From: JAXGQD01 sp964401615 | Lineage (GTDB): Bacteria; Bacillota; Clostridia; Saccharofermentanales; Fastidiosipilaceae | Length of the DNA stretch: 9,481 nucleotides | Reading direction: 5' to 3' | Assembly (NCBI GenBank): GCA_964401615.1 | Contig: CAYNZF010000075.1 | Coordinates: 1 to 9,481 of the forward strand | Part shown: positions 1-6,008 of the stretch, one piece after another | Layout: each line of letters opens with the position of its first letter | How positions within the stretch are numbered: position 1 is the first letter of the stretch | Program-made: the position numbers and the translations under genes | Notes under the pieces: generated by a model | Databases searched by the model: none | What the model saw: the letters and a program-made list of their open reading frames with translations, nothing else | Told to the model about the DNA's origin: nothing

Positions 1-605
1 TTTTCGAGTGCGGCGCGAGTCACGACGAACTTTTCGAATTTTACGATGTTGAGAGCGCTTAATGACTCCACACGTGAAGTTTTGACACCCTTGATGTTAC
101 GGGCAGACAGTTCCAGATTGTTGTTCGCTTCAGAAGAAACAAGCAAAGCGGTCGTGTCATTGAGTTTTAAGTTTTTCAAAGCTTGAACGAAAAATTTCGT
201 TTTGACCTCTTTGAGATCGAAGTTTTCGACCACGACCAGGTTCGCTTCGCTCAGTTTGAACGAGAGAGCGGACTTCAACGCCAAACGACGCAGCTTCTTG
301 GGCAGCTGTTGACGATAATCGCGGGGGACTGGTCCGAAAATGACGCCGCCGCCGACCCATTGCGCAGAGCGGATGGAGCCTTGACGAGCACGACCGGTAC
401 CCTTTTGGCGGTAGGGTCTGCGGCCGCCGCCACGTACTTCGCTTCTGGTTTTGGTTTTCGAGGTACCTTGACGCAAGTTGGCCAGCTGGCCTTTGATTAC
501 TTGATGCAGTACGGCTTCGTTGGGTTCAATCGCAAAGATAGCGTCGGAAAGTTCCACTTGACCTGTAACGGCACCTTCAAGATTGTAGATATCTAATTTA
601 GCCAC
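1..605 (-). CDS. rplD: 50S ribosomal protein L4, 3' end cut by the window edge
   Basis: Large-subunit ribosomal protein L4, which binds 23S rRNA and sends a loop into the peptide exit tunnel. The minus strand translates without a stop for 201 residues, beginning V/M-AKLDIYNLEGAVTG and still open at base 1. The family is usually about 205-210 residues, so only a few residues are missing. The start is a GTG at 603-605, preceded by GGAGG at 614-618 with 8 bases of spacing; no ATG fits. The basic glycine-rich loop typical of L4 lies at about residues 47-90 (RGGGRRPYRQKGTGRARQGS, then QWVGGGVIFGP). The C-terminal part ends with FVVTRAALE, like the family end. It follows rplC by 14 bases, the normal S10-operon order. 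In E. coli L4 also represses its own operon through the mRNA leader; whether that holds here is unknown. Confidence 0.96.
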   Translation of the reverse strand, partial: MAKLDIYNLEGAVTGQVELSDAIFAIEPNEAVLHQVIKGQLANLRQGTSKTKTRSEVRGGGRRPYRQKGTGRARQGSIRSAQWVGGGVIFGPVPRDYRQQLPKKLRRLALKSALSFKLSEANLVVVENFDLKEVKTKFFVQALKNLKLNDTTALLVSSEANNNLELSARNIKGVKTSRVESLSALNIVKFEKFVVTRAALE

Positions 606-613
606 TAATGTTT

Positions 614-618
614 CCTCC
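614..618 (-). promoter_or_regulatory. Ribosome binding site that fixes the GTG start of rplD
   Basis: The minus strand reads GGAGG 8 bases before the GTG at 603-605, directly after the rplC stop codon (620-622). No other start codon in the L4 frame has this spacing. Confidence 0.85.
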
Positions 619-619
619 C

Positions 620-1255
620 TTACGCCTTTTTAACAGTCGAAGTGATTTCCAAGAAACCGCCGCGAATGCCCGGGACTGCGCCGCGCAATGCTAAAATATT
701 GCGCTCACCGTCAACAAATACGACGTCCAAGTTCTGTACAGTCACGTTTTCAGCTCCCATGTGTCCCGGCATTTTCATACCCGGAATAACACGTGAAGGT
801 GTAGCGGAGGTACCCAGTGAACCGACTCGTCTGTGATATTTTGAACCATGTGCCTCGCGGCCGCCTTTTTGGCCGTGACGTTTTACGTTACCGGCAAAGC
901 CTTTACCTTTTGACATACCGCTGACGTCTACGCGGTCGCCGACCGCGAACATGTCCGCGACATTGACCACCTGAGCCAATTCATAAGCTCCTTCGTCATC
1001 GACGTGAAACTCTTTCAGAAGCTTCTTCGGCGTGACGCCCGAAGCGGCGAACTGACCTTTGTCAGGTTTGTTGGTGATGTTTTCTTTCTTTTCGTCAAAA
1101 CCCAGTTTAACGGCGCTGTAACCATCCACAGCCACGGTTTTCTTCTGAACGACGGTCACCGGACCGCATTCGATGACGGTTACCGGAATGGCTGAGCCAT
1201 TCTCGTCAAAGATTTGGGTCATACCGGCTTTTCTGCCTAGCATGAATTTTTCCAT
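620..1255 (-). CDS. rplC: 50S ribosomal protein L3
   Basis: Large-subunit protein L3, an early-assembly protein that binds 23S rRNA near the peptidyl transferase centre. It has 211 residues, the usual bacterial length. Family landmarks are the N-terminal LGRKAGMTQIFDENG (residues 6-20), the extended loop with SKGKGFAGNVKRHG (115-128), GSLGT (146-150) and PGMKMPGHMG (158-167) that reaches the ribosome core, and a C-terminal GAVPGIRGG (192-200). The position that in E. coli L3 is the methylated Gln of NQTPG is not Gln here (SATPS). The ATG at 1253-1255 is preceded by AGGAGG at 1265-1270 with 9 bases of spacing. It is the second gene of the S10 operon, 73 bases after rpsJ and 14 before rplD. Confidence 0.98.
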   Translation of the reverse strand: MEKFMLGRKAGMTQIFDENGSAIPVTVIECGPVTVVQKKTVAVDGYSAVKLGFDEKKENITNKPDKGQFAASGVTPKKLLKEFHVDDEGAYELAQVVNVADMFAVGDRVDVSGMSKGKGFAGNVKRHGQKGGREAHGSKYHRRVGSLGTSATPSRVIPGMKMPGHMGAENVTVQNLDVVFVDGERNILALRGAVPGIRGGFLEITSTVKKA

Positions 1256-1279
1256 TCTTACATTCCTCCTTGGTTATTG

Positions 1280-1296
1280 GTTCACCCTCTGTGAAC
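1280..1296 (-). other. Small hairpin in the rpsJ-rplC gap
   Basis: A 6-bp perfect stem (1280-1285 with 1291-1296) and a 5-base loop lie 9 bases upstream of the rplC ribosome binding site. In RNA the loop reads AGAGG. It has no U tract, so it is not a terminator. A role in rplC translation or mRNA processing is only possible. Confidence 0.35.
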
Positions 1297-1321
1297 TTGA
1301 CCTATGGGCTAAATGTGCCCC

Positions 1322-1339
1322 TTAAGCTTTATAGCTTAA
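1322..1339 (-). other. Hairpin over the rpsJ stop codon
   Basis: A 7-bp perfect inverted repeat (1322-1328 with 1333-1339, 4-base loop) covers the last codons and TAA stop of rpsJ. In the transcript it is followed by GGGGCAC rather than U residues, so termination is not expected. It could mark an RNA processing or stability site within the operon. Confidence 0.35.
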
Positions 1340-1640
1340 TGTCGATATCTACTCCGGCAGGCATGTCCAGCTTCATCAACTGCTCGACCGTCTTCTGGTT
1401 CGGTGCGAGAATGTCGATAAGGCGCTTATGCGTGCGCGATTCAAACTGTTCACGGGCATCCTTGTGTTTGTGCGGACTTCTGAGAATCGTGACGATTTCT
1501 TTTTCAGTCGGCAAAGGGATGGGACCCGCCACGTTCGCTCCGGTACGTTTCGCGGTTTCCACGATGCGAGCGGCGCTGAGATCCAGCACTTCGTGGTCGA
1601 AAGATTTCAGTTTGATTCTGATTTTTTGGTTGCTTGCCAT
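1329..1640 (-). CDS. rpsJ: 30S ribosomal protein S10 (NusE)
   Basis: Small-subunit protein S10, which also serves as NusE in transcription antitermination with NusB. It has 103 residues, matching the family. It shows the conserved IRIKLKSFDHEVLD start (residues 7-20), GPIPLPT (39-45), the SPHKHKDAREQFE stretch (55-67) followed by THKRLIDI, and the LDMPAGVDIDIKL end. The ATG at 1638-1640 has AGGAGG at 1648-1653 with 7 bases of spacing. It is the first gene of the S10 operon, preceded by about 390 bases without a gene that hold candidate promoters and a long leader. Upstream lies a cell-wall gene cluster instead of the fusA/tuf genes often found there. Confidence 0.98.
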   Translation of the reverse strand: MASNQKIRIKLKSFDHEVLDLSAARIVETAKRTGANVAGPIPLPTEKEIVTILRSPHKHKDAREQFESRTHKRLIDILAPNQKTVEQLMKLDMPAGVDIDIKL

Positions 1641-1923
1641 GTAATTTCCTCCTGATCAAGCTGCATAACTCCAACTGTGCCGGGCGTTTCTTTCTTGGCC
1701 ATCATAAAACCCAGTCATGCATTCATAAATAATGAACCATTATCCTGGGCACAATGGTCGTTCAAGACCACACTGCGGAAACAGTTATCTGCCCGCCCGA
1801 ATTCGAGATTCGGACTTTACTCTCCCAAAGTTACCCGGCCTTGTACGCAGCACAGGAACCGGCAATCTCCGGGGTCTTCGTTCGCACTCATTCATTCCCC
1901 AAAACGGGTCTCAAAAGTCGTGC
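1641..1923 (-). promoter_or_regulatory. Long 5' untranslated leader of the S10 operon
   Basis: If transcription starts just after the -10 at 1930-1935, about 280 bases precede rpsJ. The stretch has several small inverted repeats on the transcript strand: CCGG/CCGG around 1859-1872, ACTTT/AAAGT around 1815-1832, a 6-bp CCGAAT/ATTCGG stem with 5-base loop around 1797-1813, TGGTC/GACCA around 1753-1769 and TTCAT/ATGAA around 1722-1736. There is no U-tract terminator. Ribosomal protein operons often carry leaders bound by one of their own products; for the E. coli S10 operon this is L4. I do not recognise a named leader family here. I saw no convincing gene on either strand in it. Confidence 0.45.
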
Positions 1924-1929
1924 TCGTCT

Positions 1930-1958
1930 ATTTTATATTAAAAGCGTGTATTTCGCAA
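1930..1958 (-). promoter_or_regulatory. Candidate main promoter of the S10 operon
   Basis: On the minus strand, -35 TTGCGA (1953-1958; 4 of 6 to TTGACA) and -10 TAAAAT (1930-1935; 5 of 6 to TATAAT) are separated by exactly 17 bases. The bases upstream are strongly A/T-rich, as in many ribosomal protein promoters. The predicted start is near 1923. Confidence 0.55.
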
Positions 1959-2005
1959 TAAAACAGCAAAAATATTTCGCCAAACATTTGCATTGATAAG
2001 TTAAA

Positions 2006-2033
2006 TTTATAGTGCAATTCGTACAAGCGTCAC
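2006..2033 (-). promoter_or_regulatory. Possible second upstream promoter of the S10 operon
   Basis: On the minus strand GTGACG (2028-2033, 4 of 6) and TATAAA (2006-2011, 5 of 6) are spaced by 16 bases. It starts just after the hairpin behind the second M23 gene. It would add about 75 bases to the leader. Weaker than the downstream candidate and could be chance in A/T-rich sequence. Confidence 0.3.
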
Positions 2034-2057
2034 TGCTCGCTTAAAGCAGGCGAGCAG
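2033..2057 (-). terminator. Hairpin behind the second M23 peptidase gene, weak or non-intrinsic terminator
   Basis: Perfect 8-bp G/C-rich stem (2033-2040 with 2050-2057) and a 9-base loop, starting 10 bases after the stop codon at 2067-2069. In the transcript the stem is followed by UGACGCUUG, not a U tract, so it may be a 3'-end stabiliser or an inefficient terminator, allowing some read-through into the S10 operon. Confidence 0.4.
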
Positions 2058-2066
2058 GACCGCGGA

Positions 2067-3335
2067 TCAGGGCAAATAGGGCATCGGATCGATTCCCGAA
2101 GAGCTGCTCCAAGGTACGCGCATCTGAAAATGCAGGTGCGGACCTGTCGAAAAGCCGGTGCTCCCAATTGTGCCGATGACTTCTCCTTGATTGACGTACT
2201 GTCCCTCGTAAACACCTACAGTTGTCTGGTGGGCGTAAATCAAGGCGATACCGGCCCCGTTGACAATTGTGCAATAGTTACCCAAACCGGATCCCCCATA
2301 AACGGATCCTTGATTCGGAGCCCTGACCAAAGCGACAGTCCCGCTGAGCGAGGCGCGGATGGGTGTACCCGCCGGAGCCGGAAAATCGACTCCCCAGTGC
2401 ATGTAGCTCCCGGTATTGGTAAAGGGATCGGCTCTCCAGCCATATCCGTCGCTGAGTCCGGTGTAATTTGGCACAGGATAAATCATCGCCTCTGAGCCGT
2501 CCAGGTTTTTTCGCGTTTCGATTTCTATATCGATATTTATACTTGAAGATCCGGCCGCCGCTCTTCTGGCCGCGTCTTCAGCAGCCAGCCGCGCCATCAA
2601 AGCGTCAATTTCCGCGTTTACGCCGTGTTCCTGCTGCTGTAAATTCGTGACATCGTTCGAGCGGGTCAGGATTTGGCCGGCTAGACTTTCGATATCGGTT
2701 TGTGTGGCGGAAATTCCCGCAGCGATATTCTGTAATTGCACTTCTTTTTCTGCGACAAATGCATCGTATTCCAGTTTCGTCTGTTCGCTGTTTTCCTTAG
2801 CCACTTTCGCGACTTCACGCGCAGCATCTAATTGGGCGATCATACTGCTGTCAACCGAACTGATGTAAGCCATGAGCCGCATATTGGTAAAAAAGCCTTC
2901 CATGCTGTCCGACTCAAGCAAGACCTCAAGCGTGGACTTGTTACGAACCCTGAACAGGGAGGTGATGCGGGCTTCATATTCCGCTTGTTTCTGATTGAGA
3001 TCCTGAACCGCGTCGTAATGGACCTGGATGGCCGCTTCGAGATTTTTTTTCGCAGTTTCGAGTTCCAGGAGCAGCTGCTCATATTGTTCCTGCTGCATCA
3101 TCTGCTCGCTGTTCAAGGCTTCAAGACGCGCTTGCAAGCCGGCACTGTCTGTCTCGAGCTGCACCAGGTCGTTTCTCGCACCCTCAATTTCGGCTGCGAG
3201 ACGTTCCTTCTCAGCTTTCAAATCATCCAAAGTCGCAGCACTAATGCTTTGGGGTTGAACAAAAGCGGTCAGCAGCATCACGCACACCAGAAGTAAGGCG
3301 CTTATTTTTCGTTTCATTTGTGATTGTATTGGCAT
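2067..3335 (-). CDS. Secreted coiled-coil M23 (LytM) peptidase, short paralog
   Basis: Exported peptidoglycan hydrolase, predicted to cut peptide cross-links outside the membrane. It has 422 residues from the chosen start: a basic n-region (MPIQSQMKRK), hydrophobic core about 11-27 and likely signal cleavage near ISA-A (33-34). Long coiled coils follow at about 35-260, then a short linker, then the M23 domain at about 283-422. The M23 residues are present: H313 and D317 (HWGVD), H369 (YAH), H400 and H402 (GPHLHF). The ATG at 3333-3335 is chosen because GGAGG (3341-3345) sits 5 bases before it; MKRK at 3317 is too far from it and a GTG at 3368 overlaps the putative -10. It resembles the larger M23 protein at 6009-7517, especially in one coiled-coil block. 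The family includes EnvC-like and PcsB/CwlO-like FtsEX partners. The exact role is not known. Confidence 0.9.
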   Translation of the reverse strand: MPIQSQMKRKISALLLVCVMLLTAFVQPQSISAATLDDLKAEKERLAAEIEGARNDLVQLETDSAGLQARLEALNSEQMMQQEQYEQLLLELETAKKNLEAAIQVHYDAVQDLNQKQAEYEARITSLFRVRNKSTLEVLLESDSMEGFFTNMRLMAYISSVDSSMIAQLDAAREVAKVAKENSEQTKLEYDAFVAEKEVQLQNIAAGISATQTDIESLAGQILTRSNDVTNLQQQEHGVNAEIDALMARLAAEDAARRAAAGSSSINIDIEIETRKNLDGSEAMIYPVPNYTGLSDGYGWRADPFTNTGSYMHWGVDFPAPAGTPIRASLSGTVALVRAPNQGSVYGGSGLGNYCTIVNGAGIALIYAHQTTVGVYEGQYVNQGEVIGTIGSTGFSTGPHLHFQMRVPWSSSSGIDPMPYLP

Positions 3336-3340
3336 CATAT

Positions 3341-3345
3341 CCTCC
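3341..3345 (-). promoter_or_regulatory. Ribosome binding site deciding the start of the short M23 gene
   Basis: Minus strand GGAGG followed by two in-frame ATGs, at 2 and 5 bases. The 5-base spacing favours the second, at 3333-3335. Confidence 0.65.
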
Positions 3346-3366
3346 GTTTTGCCTTCAAGTTCCGCC

Positions 3367-3396
3367 ACTATAACATGCTTCGGACTCTACTTGAAA
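3367..3396 (-). promoter_or_regulatory. Candidate extended -10 promoter for the short M23 gene
   Basis: Minus strand reads TGT then TATAGT (TATAGT at 3367-3372, TGT at 3373-3375), an extended -10 matching TATAAT in 5 of 6. A poor -35 (TTTCAA, 3391-3396) is 18 bases upstream, which an extended -10 can tolerate. The predicted start near 3360 gives a leader of about 25 bases including the ribosome binding site. This would let the gene be expressed apart from hslO and the genes before it. Confidence 0.45.
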
Positions 3397-3444
3397 AGCA
3401 AAGCGATTCTTAAAATTGGCGAATTTTTCTGAAAACAAGCTTGT

Positions 3445-4386
3445 TTATGAGTCTGTTTTGCCACTGAGGGCTAAAATTTCGGCTTGATCAAAGTGGTACT
3501 GCTTATTGCAAAAATGACAGTGAATTTGAATCCCGTCCGTATCATCGGCCAGTTTGACTAACTCGTCTTCTCCCAGCGTACGCAGATTGTCCTGCATGCG
3601 CTGCCGATTGCAGGGGCAGACATAGGCCAGTTTTTTAGTGGCCAGGTACTGGAGGGCCGGGTCACCCAAAAACAGGTCGAGCAATTCAGCGGGGTCGAAT
3701 CCCTCGTCGCACAAGCCGGAAATATCCGGAAAACCGGCGGCGCGCTGCTCCAGATAATCAATCAGCTGCTCGGGAGCACCGGGCATCAGCTGGACGACCA
3801 GGCCGCCGGCCGCGCGGACACCGCGCTGGTCGACAAGCACGCCGAGTGCCACCACACTTGGGATCTGTTCCGAAACGGCCAGATAATAGTTGAGATCCTC
3901 AGCGATTTCGCCTGTCAGCAGCTCAACTTGACTGCTGTACGGACTCACGCTTTGATTGTTTTTTATGACCGTCAGTGTCCCCGGTCCCACTGCACCGCCG
4001 ACATTGAGTTTTCCGGGTCTGGAATTCTCAATCTCCACATGTGGCTCGAAAGCGAAGCCGCGCACTTCTCCCCGGTTGTTGCCAATGGCAAAAAGTCCTT
4101 GAATCGGCCCTTCGCTGCGGATGGAAAGGGAGGTGTCACTGAATTCCGCTTTGAGATCAAGTGCCATCAAAGCGGCCCCGGTCAGCAGGCGGCCCATCGC
4201 TGCCGTGACAACGGGTGAAAGGTCGTGGAATTGTCTGGCCGCTTCGACCGTCGCGGTACTCCTGCAGGCAAAAGCCCGCACCGAGCCCCCAAAGGCCAAA
4301 GCCGTGACGGAGTAGTCGCCCTCTTGATGTGCTTTGCTTCCGTCGATCGCGAGGCGGTCGAGGTCACGCGCAATATTATCGTTCAT
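3445..4386 (-). CDS. hslO: Hsp33 redox-regulated holdase chaperone
   Basis: Cytoplasmic chaperone that binds unfolding proteins when oxidative stress releases its zinc. It has 313 residues, slightly longer than the usual 290-300, mainly through about 15 extra N-terminal residues. The zinc-binding cysteines are all present: C257 and C259 (VCPCN) and C290 and C293 (CHFC), giving C-X-C, 30 residues, C-X-X-C, within the family pattern. The core shows GRLLTGAALMA (65-75) and SIRSEGPIQGLFA (88-100), typical of the N-terminal domain. The ATG at 4384-4386 follows an AAAGGA-type ribosome binding site. It starts only 16 bases after the S41 protease stop, so it is probably co-transcribed with it. Why a redox chaperone sits among wall hydrolases is not shown by the sequence. 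Confidence 0.96.
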   Translation of the reverse strand: MNDNIARDLDRLAIDGSKAHQEGDYSVTALAFGGSVRAFACRSTATVEAARQFHDLSPVVTAAMGRLLTGAALMALDLKAEFSDTSLSIRSEGPIQGLFAIGNNRGEVRGFAFEPHVEIENSRPGKLNVGGAVGPGTLTVIKNNQSVSPYSSQVELLTGEIAEDLNYYLAVSEQIPSVVALGVLVDQRGVRAAGGLVVQLMPGAPEQLIDYLEQRAAGFPDISGLCDEGFDPAELLDLFLGDPALQYLATKKLAYVCPCNRQRMQDNLRTLGEDELVKLADDTDGIQIHCHFCNKQYHFDQAEILALSGKTDS

Positions 4387-4402
4387 GATTGATCCTTTTC
4401 TC

Positions 4403-5911
4403 TTATTTAAGAACTTTGATGGCTTCGGCTAATTGCGTATCTTCCTGCAGCGTGAGCTGGCTGATGGCCTTGCCCACGACTTCATCAGGGAGTTTGACCT
4501 CGATGTTCGGGGTGATGCCCTCGCCTTCCGGAGTGTCACCGCCCGGAAAGTAATAAAGGAAAATCGTGACATTGACCGCCGAGCCGTCTTCAAGTGTGTA
4601 GAAACGCGTACCGGAGCCCTTGCCGAAGCTCTGTTCACCGATGATGGTGGCTGCGGCGCGGTCACGCAATGCGCCGGCGAACAGCTCTGAAGCGGAAGCG
4701 GAATTCTTGTTGAGTAAAGCCACGAATTTCATGTCCTCGGGTACCAGCTGTCCGTCGGTGGAGGTCCAATTCTCCTCAAAGAATTGGCCGTTTTCGCGTC
4801 CCTTGACAGTCGCCACGATTCCTTCGGGCAAAAGCATGTCCAGAACTTGCTGGACGGCCATCGCATCGCCGCCGGGGTTGTTCCGCAGATCGAAGACGAT
4901 ATTTTTGGCGCCATTTTTGACCAAATCCCGCAAGGAGCTTTCGAATTGGTCGGGCATGTTGCTGGAGAATTCACTGATGTTCAGATACCCGATCTCATCT
5001 TCCAGCATTTTATGAGAAACATAGACTGCCGCGATGGTTCTACGTGTCAGTTCGACTTTAAAACTTCTGCCTTCGGAGGGGCGATAAATCTCGAGAACCA
5101 CCATGGTGCCCTCGGGGCCTTTAACTTGATTGGCCAGAGCGGTCGTGTTCGGAAAATCTCCCGCATTCGTCCCGTCAACAGAGGTAATAATATCACCTGA
5201 CTTGAGTCCGCCGGCTTCAGCCGGGCTTGAAGGCGTGATGTCAATAAACTCGAATGCACCTTGCAGGTTCTGCATGATTTTCGCGCCGATACCTGAGTAA
5301 TGGCCGGCATTGGAGTCTTGCATGGAAGCGAATTCTTCAGCCGTCATGTAGTAGCTGTAGGGATTGCCCAGGTTGGAGGGCAGACCTGCGGTCATGGCTT
5401 CCAAAAGTTCAGCACTGCTGAGTTCACGATAGAAATTTCTTTGAAACGCGTCGATTGCCTGAGCCAGTTTCTGGGCTTTGGCTTTCGTTTCCTCGTCCGC
5501 GTTTTCAGCGACACGAATACTGATCCCGTCCACACTGATCTCAGTTGCAGCAGTATCGTTCGCCAATCCGCCGGGCGTCAAAACAGTCGCGCCCGTACCG
5601 GCTTCTGTTGTGGCTTCTGTTGTGGTTTTAGGTGTCGTAGTGACAAAACCACCTGCAAATTTGGCAAAATTCAGCGCGAACACGAGACCGAGGGTAAAAC
5701 ACGCGGTCAGCACAATGCTCAGGACGACAGACCAGGCCAAAACCGCGATGGATACGCTGCCTTTGGGCTTGTCAGCGTGCGGATCCGGATAATTAGGATA
5801 GACGGGCGGCTGAGCGCTGGGCTGAGCATAAGGAGGAATAGGGGCCTGAGCGTATTGCGGTCCCGCGGCTTCGTTTTGCCTTGATTGCTCGTATGATTCA
5901 CGATCTGACAT
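4403..5911 (-). CDS. ctpA: Membrane-anchored S41 C-terminal processing protease with PDZ domain
   Basis: Serine protease of the CtpA/CtpB/Tsp family, acting outside the membrane. It has 502 residues: a cytoplasmic Pro/Gln/Tyr-rich tail (about 1-50), one membrane segment (52-80), a Thr-rich linker (91-105), a PDZ domain (about 203-290) and the S41 catalytic core (about 295-475). The nucleophile is expected at S406 in NSASASELFAGAL, and the catalytic lysine at K431 in SFGKGSGT, the normal 25 residues later. The Gln that normally lies four residues after the Lys is Thr here (T435). The ATG at 5909-5911 follows AAAGGAAAG. It lies between two M23 hydrolase genes, after ftsEX and the first M23 gene. 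CtpA of Pseudomonas and Prc of E. coli degrade wall hydrolases, so control of the neighbours is a reasonable inference. The gene symbol denotes the family only. Confidence 0.93.
   Translation of the reverse strand: MSDRESYEQSRQNEAAGPQYAQAPIPPYAQPSAQPPVYPNYPDPHADKPKGSVSIAVLAWSVVLSIVLTACFTLGLVFALNFAKFAGGFVTTTPKTTTEATTEAGTGATVLTPGGLANDTAATEISVDGISIRVAENADEETKAKAQKLAQAIDAFQRNFYRELSSAELLEAMTAGLPSNLGNPYSYYMTAEEFASMQDSNAGHYSGIGAKIMQNLQGAFEFIDITPSSPAEAGGLKSGDIITSVDGTNAGDFPNTTALANQVKGPEGTMVVLEIYRPSEGRSFKVELTRRTIAAVYVSHKMLEDEIGYLNISEFSSNMPDQFESSLRDLVKNGAKNIVFDLRNNPGGDAMAVQQVLDMLLPEGIVATVKGRENGQFFEENWTSTDGQLVPEDMKFVALLNKNSASASELFAGALRDRAAATIIGEQSFGKGSGTRFYTLEDGSAVNVTIFLYYFPGGDTPEGEGITPNIEVKLPDEVVGKAISQLTLQEDTQLAEAIKVLK
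5601..5624 (-). repeat. Two tandem 12-bp copies in the Thr-rich linker of the S41 protease
   Basis: GCTTCTGTTGTG occurs twice head to tail on the plus strand, encoding ATTEA-type units (TTEATTEA) in the linker just outside the membrane segment. Identical copies suggest slippage or recent duplication, in a region that can tolerate length change. Confidence 0.85.
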
Positions 5912-5941
5912 GCTGCTTTCCTTTCACAGTTCTTACTGAAA

Positions 5942-5989
5942 CGTGTCCCTAAACGACTGCTCTGACTCGGCACCCGTTTAAAGGACACG
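5942..5989 (-). other. Long imperfect hairpin between the first M23 gene and the S41 gene
   Basis: The 97-base gap (5912-6008) holds a 7-bp outer stem (5942-5948 with 5983-5989), a small internal loop and a 6-bp inner stem (5950-5955 with 5975-5980), with a 19-base loop. In the transcript the structure is followed by UUUCAG, too short a U run for a good intrinsic terminator. It could partly end transcription, stabilise the upstream mRNA or be a processing site. I see no convincing promoter in the gap. Confidence 0.5.
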
Positions 5990-6008
5990 CATTGAGATTG
6001 CGTCGTTA

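Noticed and set aside
183..596. Plus-strand open frame of 137 codons
   Set aside because: Shadow of rplD, which reads as clear L4 on the minus strand.
1607..1705. Minus-strand 32-codon leader frame (MMAKKETPGTVGVMQ...) overlapping the rpsJ start
   Set aside because: No proper ribosome binding site before either ATG, and no recognisable motif. It could still be tested as an upstream frame.
1677..1961. Plus-strand open frame of 94 codons in the S10 leader region
   Set aside because: GTG start without a ribosome binding site, no recognisable protein, and it overlaps promoter-like sequence for the minus strand.
3336..3368. Upstream GTG start for the short M23 gene
   Set aside because: It overlaps the putative -10 element and lies before the ribosome binding site at 3341-3345.
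3412..3427. A/T-only hairpin behind hslO
   Set aside because: Six A/T pairs with no U run afterwards; too weak to call.
3433..3446. 14-base perfect palindrome at the end of hslO
   Set aside because: As a hairpin it allows only a short stem and has no U tract, so not a supported terminator; an operator role is not supported by any second copy.
5300..5884. Plus-strand open frame of 194 codons
   Set aside because: Lies wholly opposite the S41 protease gene, no ribosome binding site seen, composition looks like the reverse of a coding gene.
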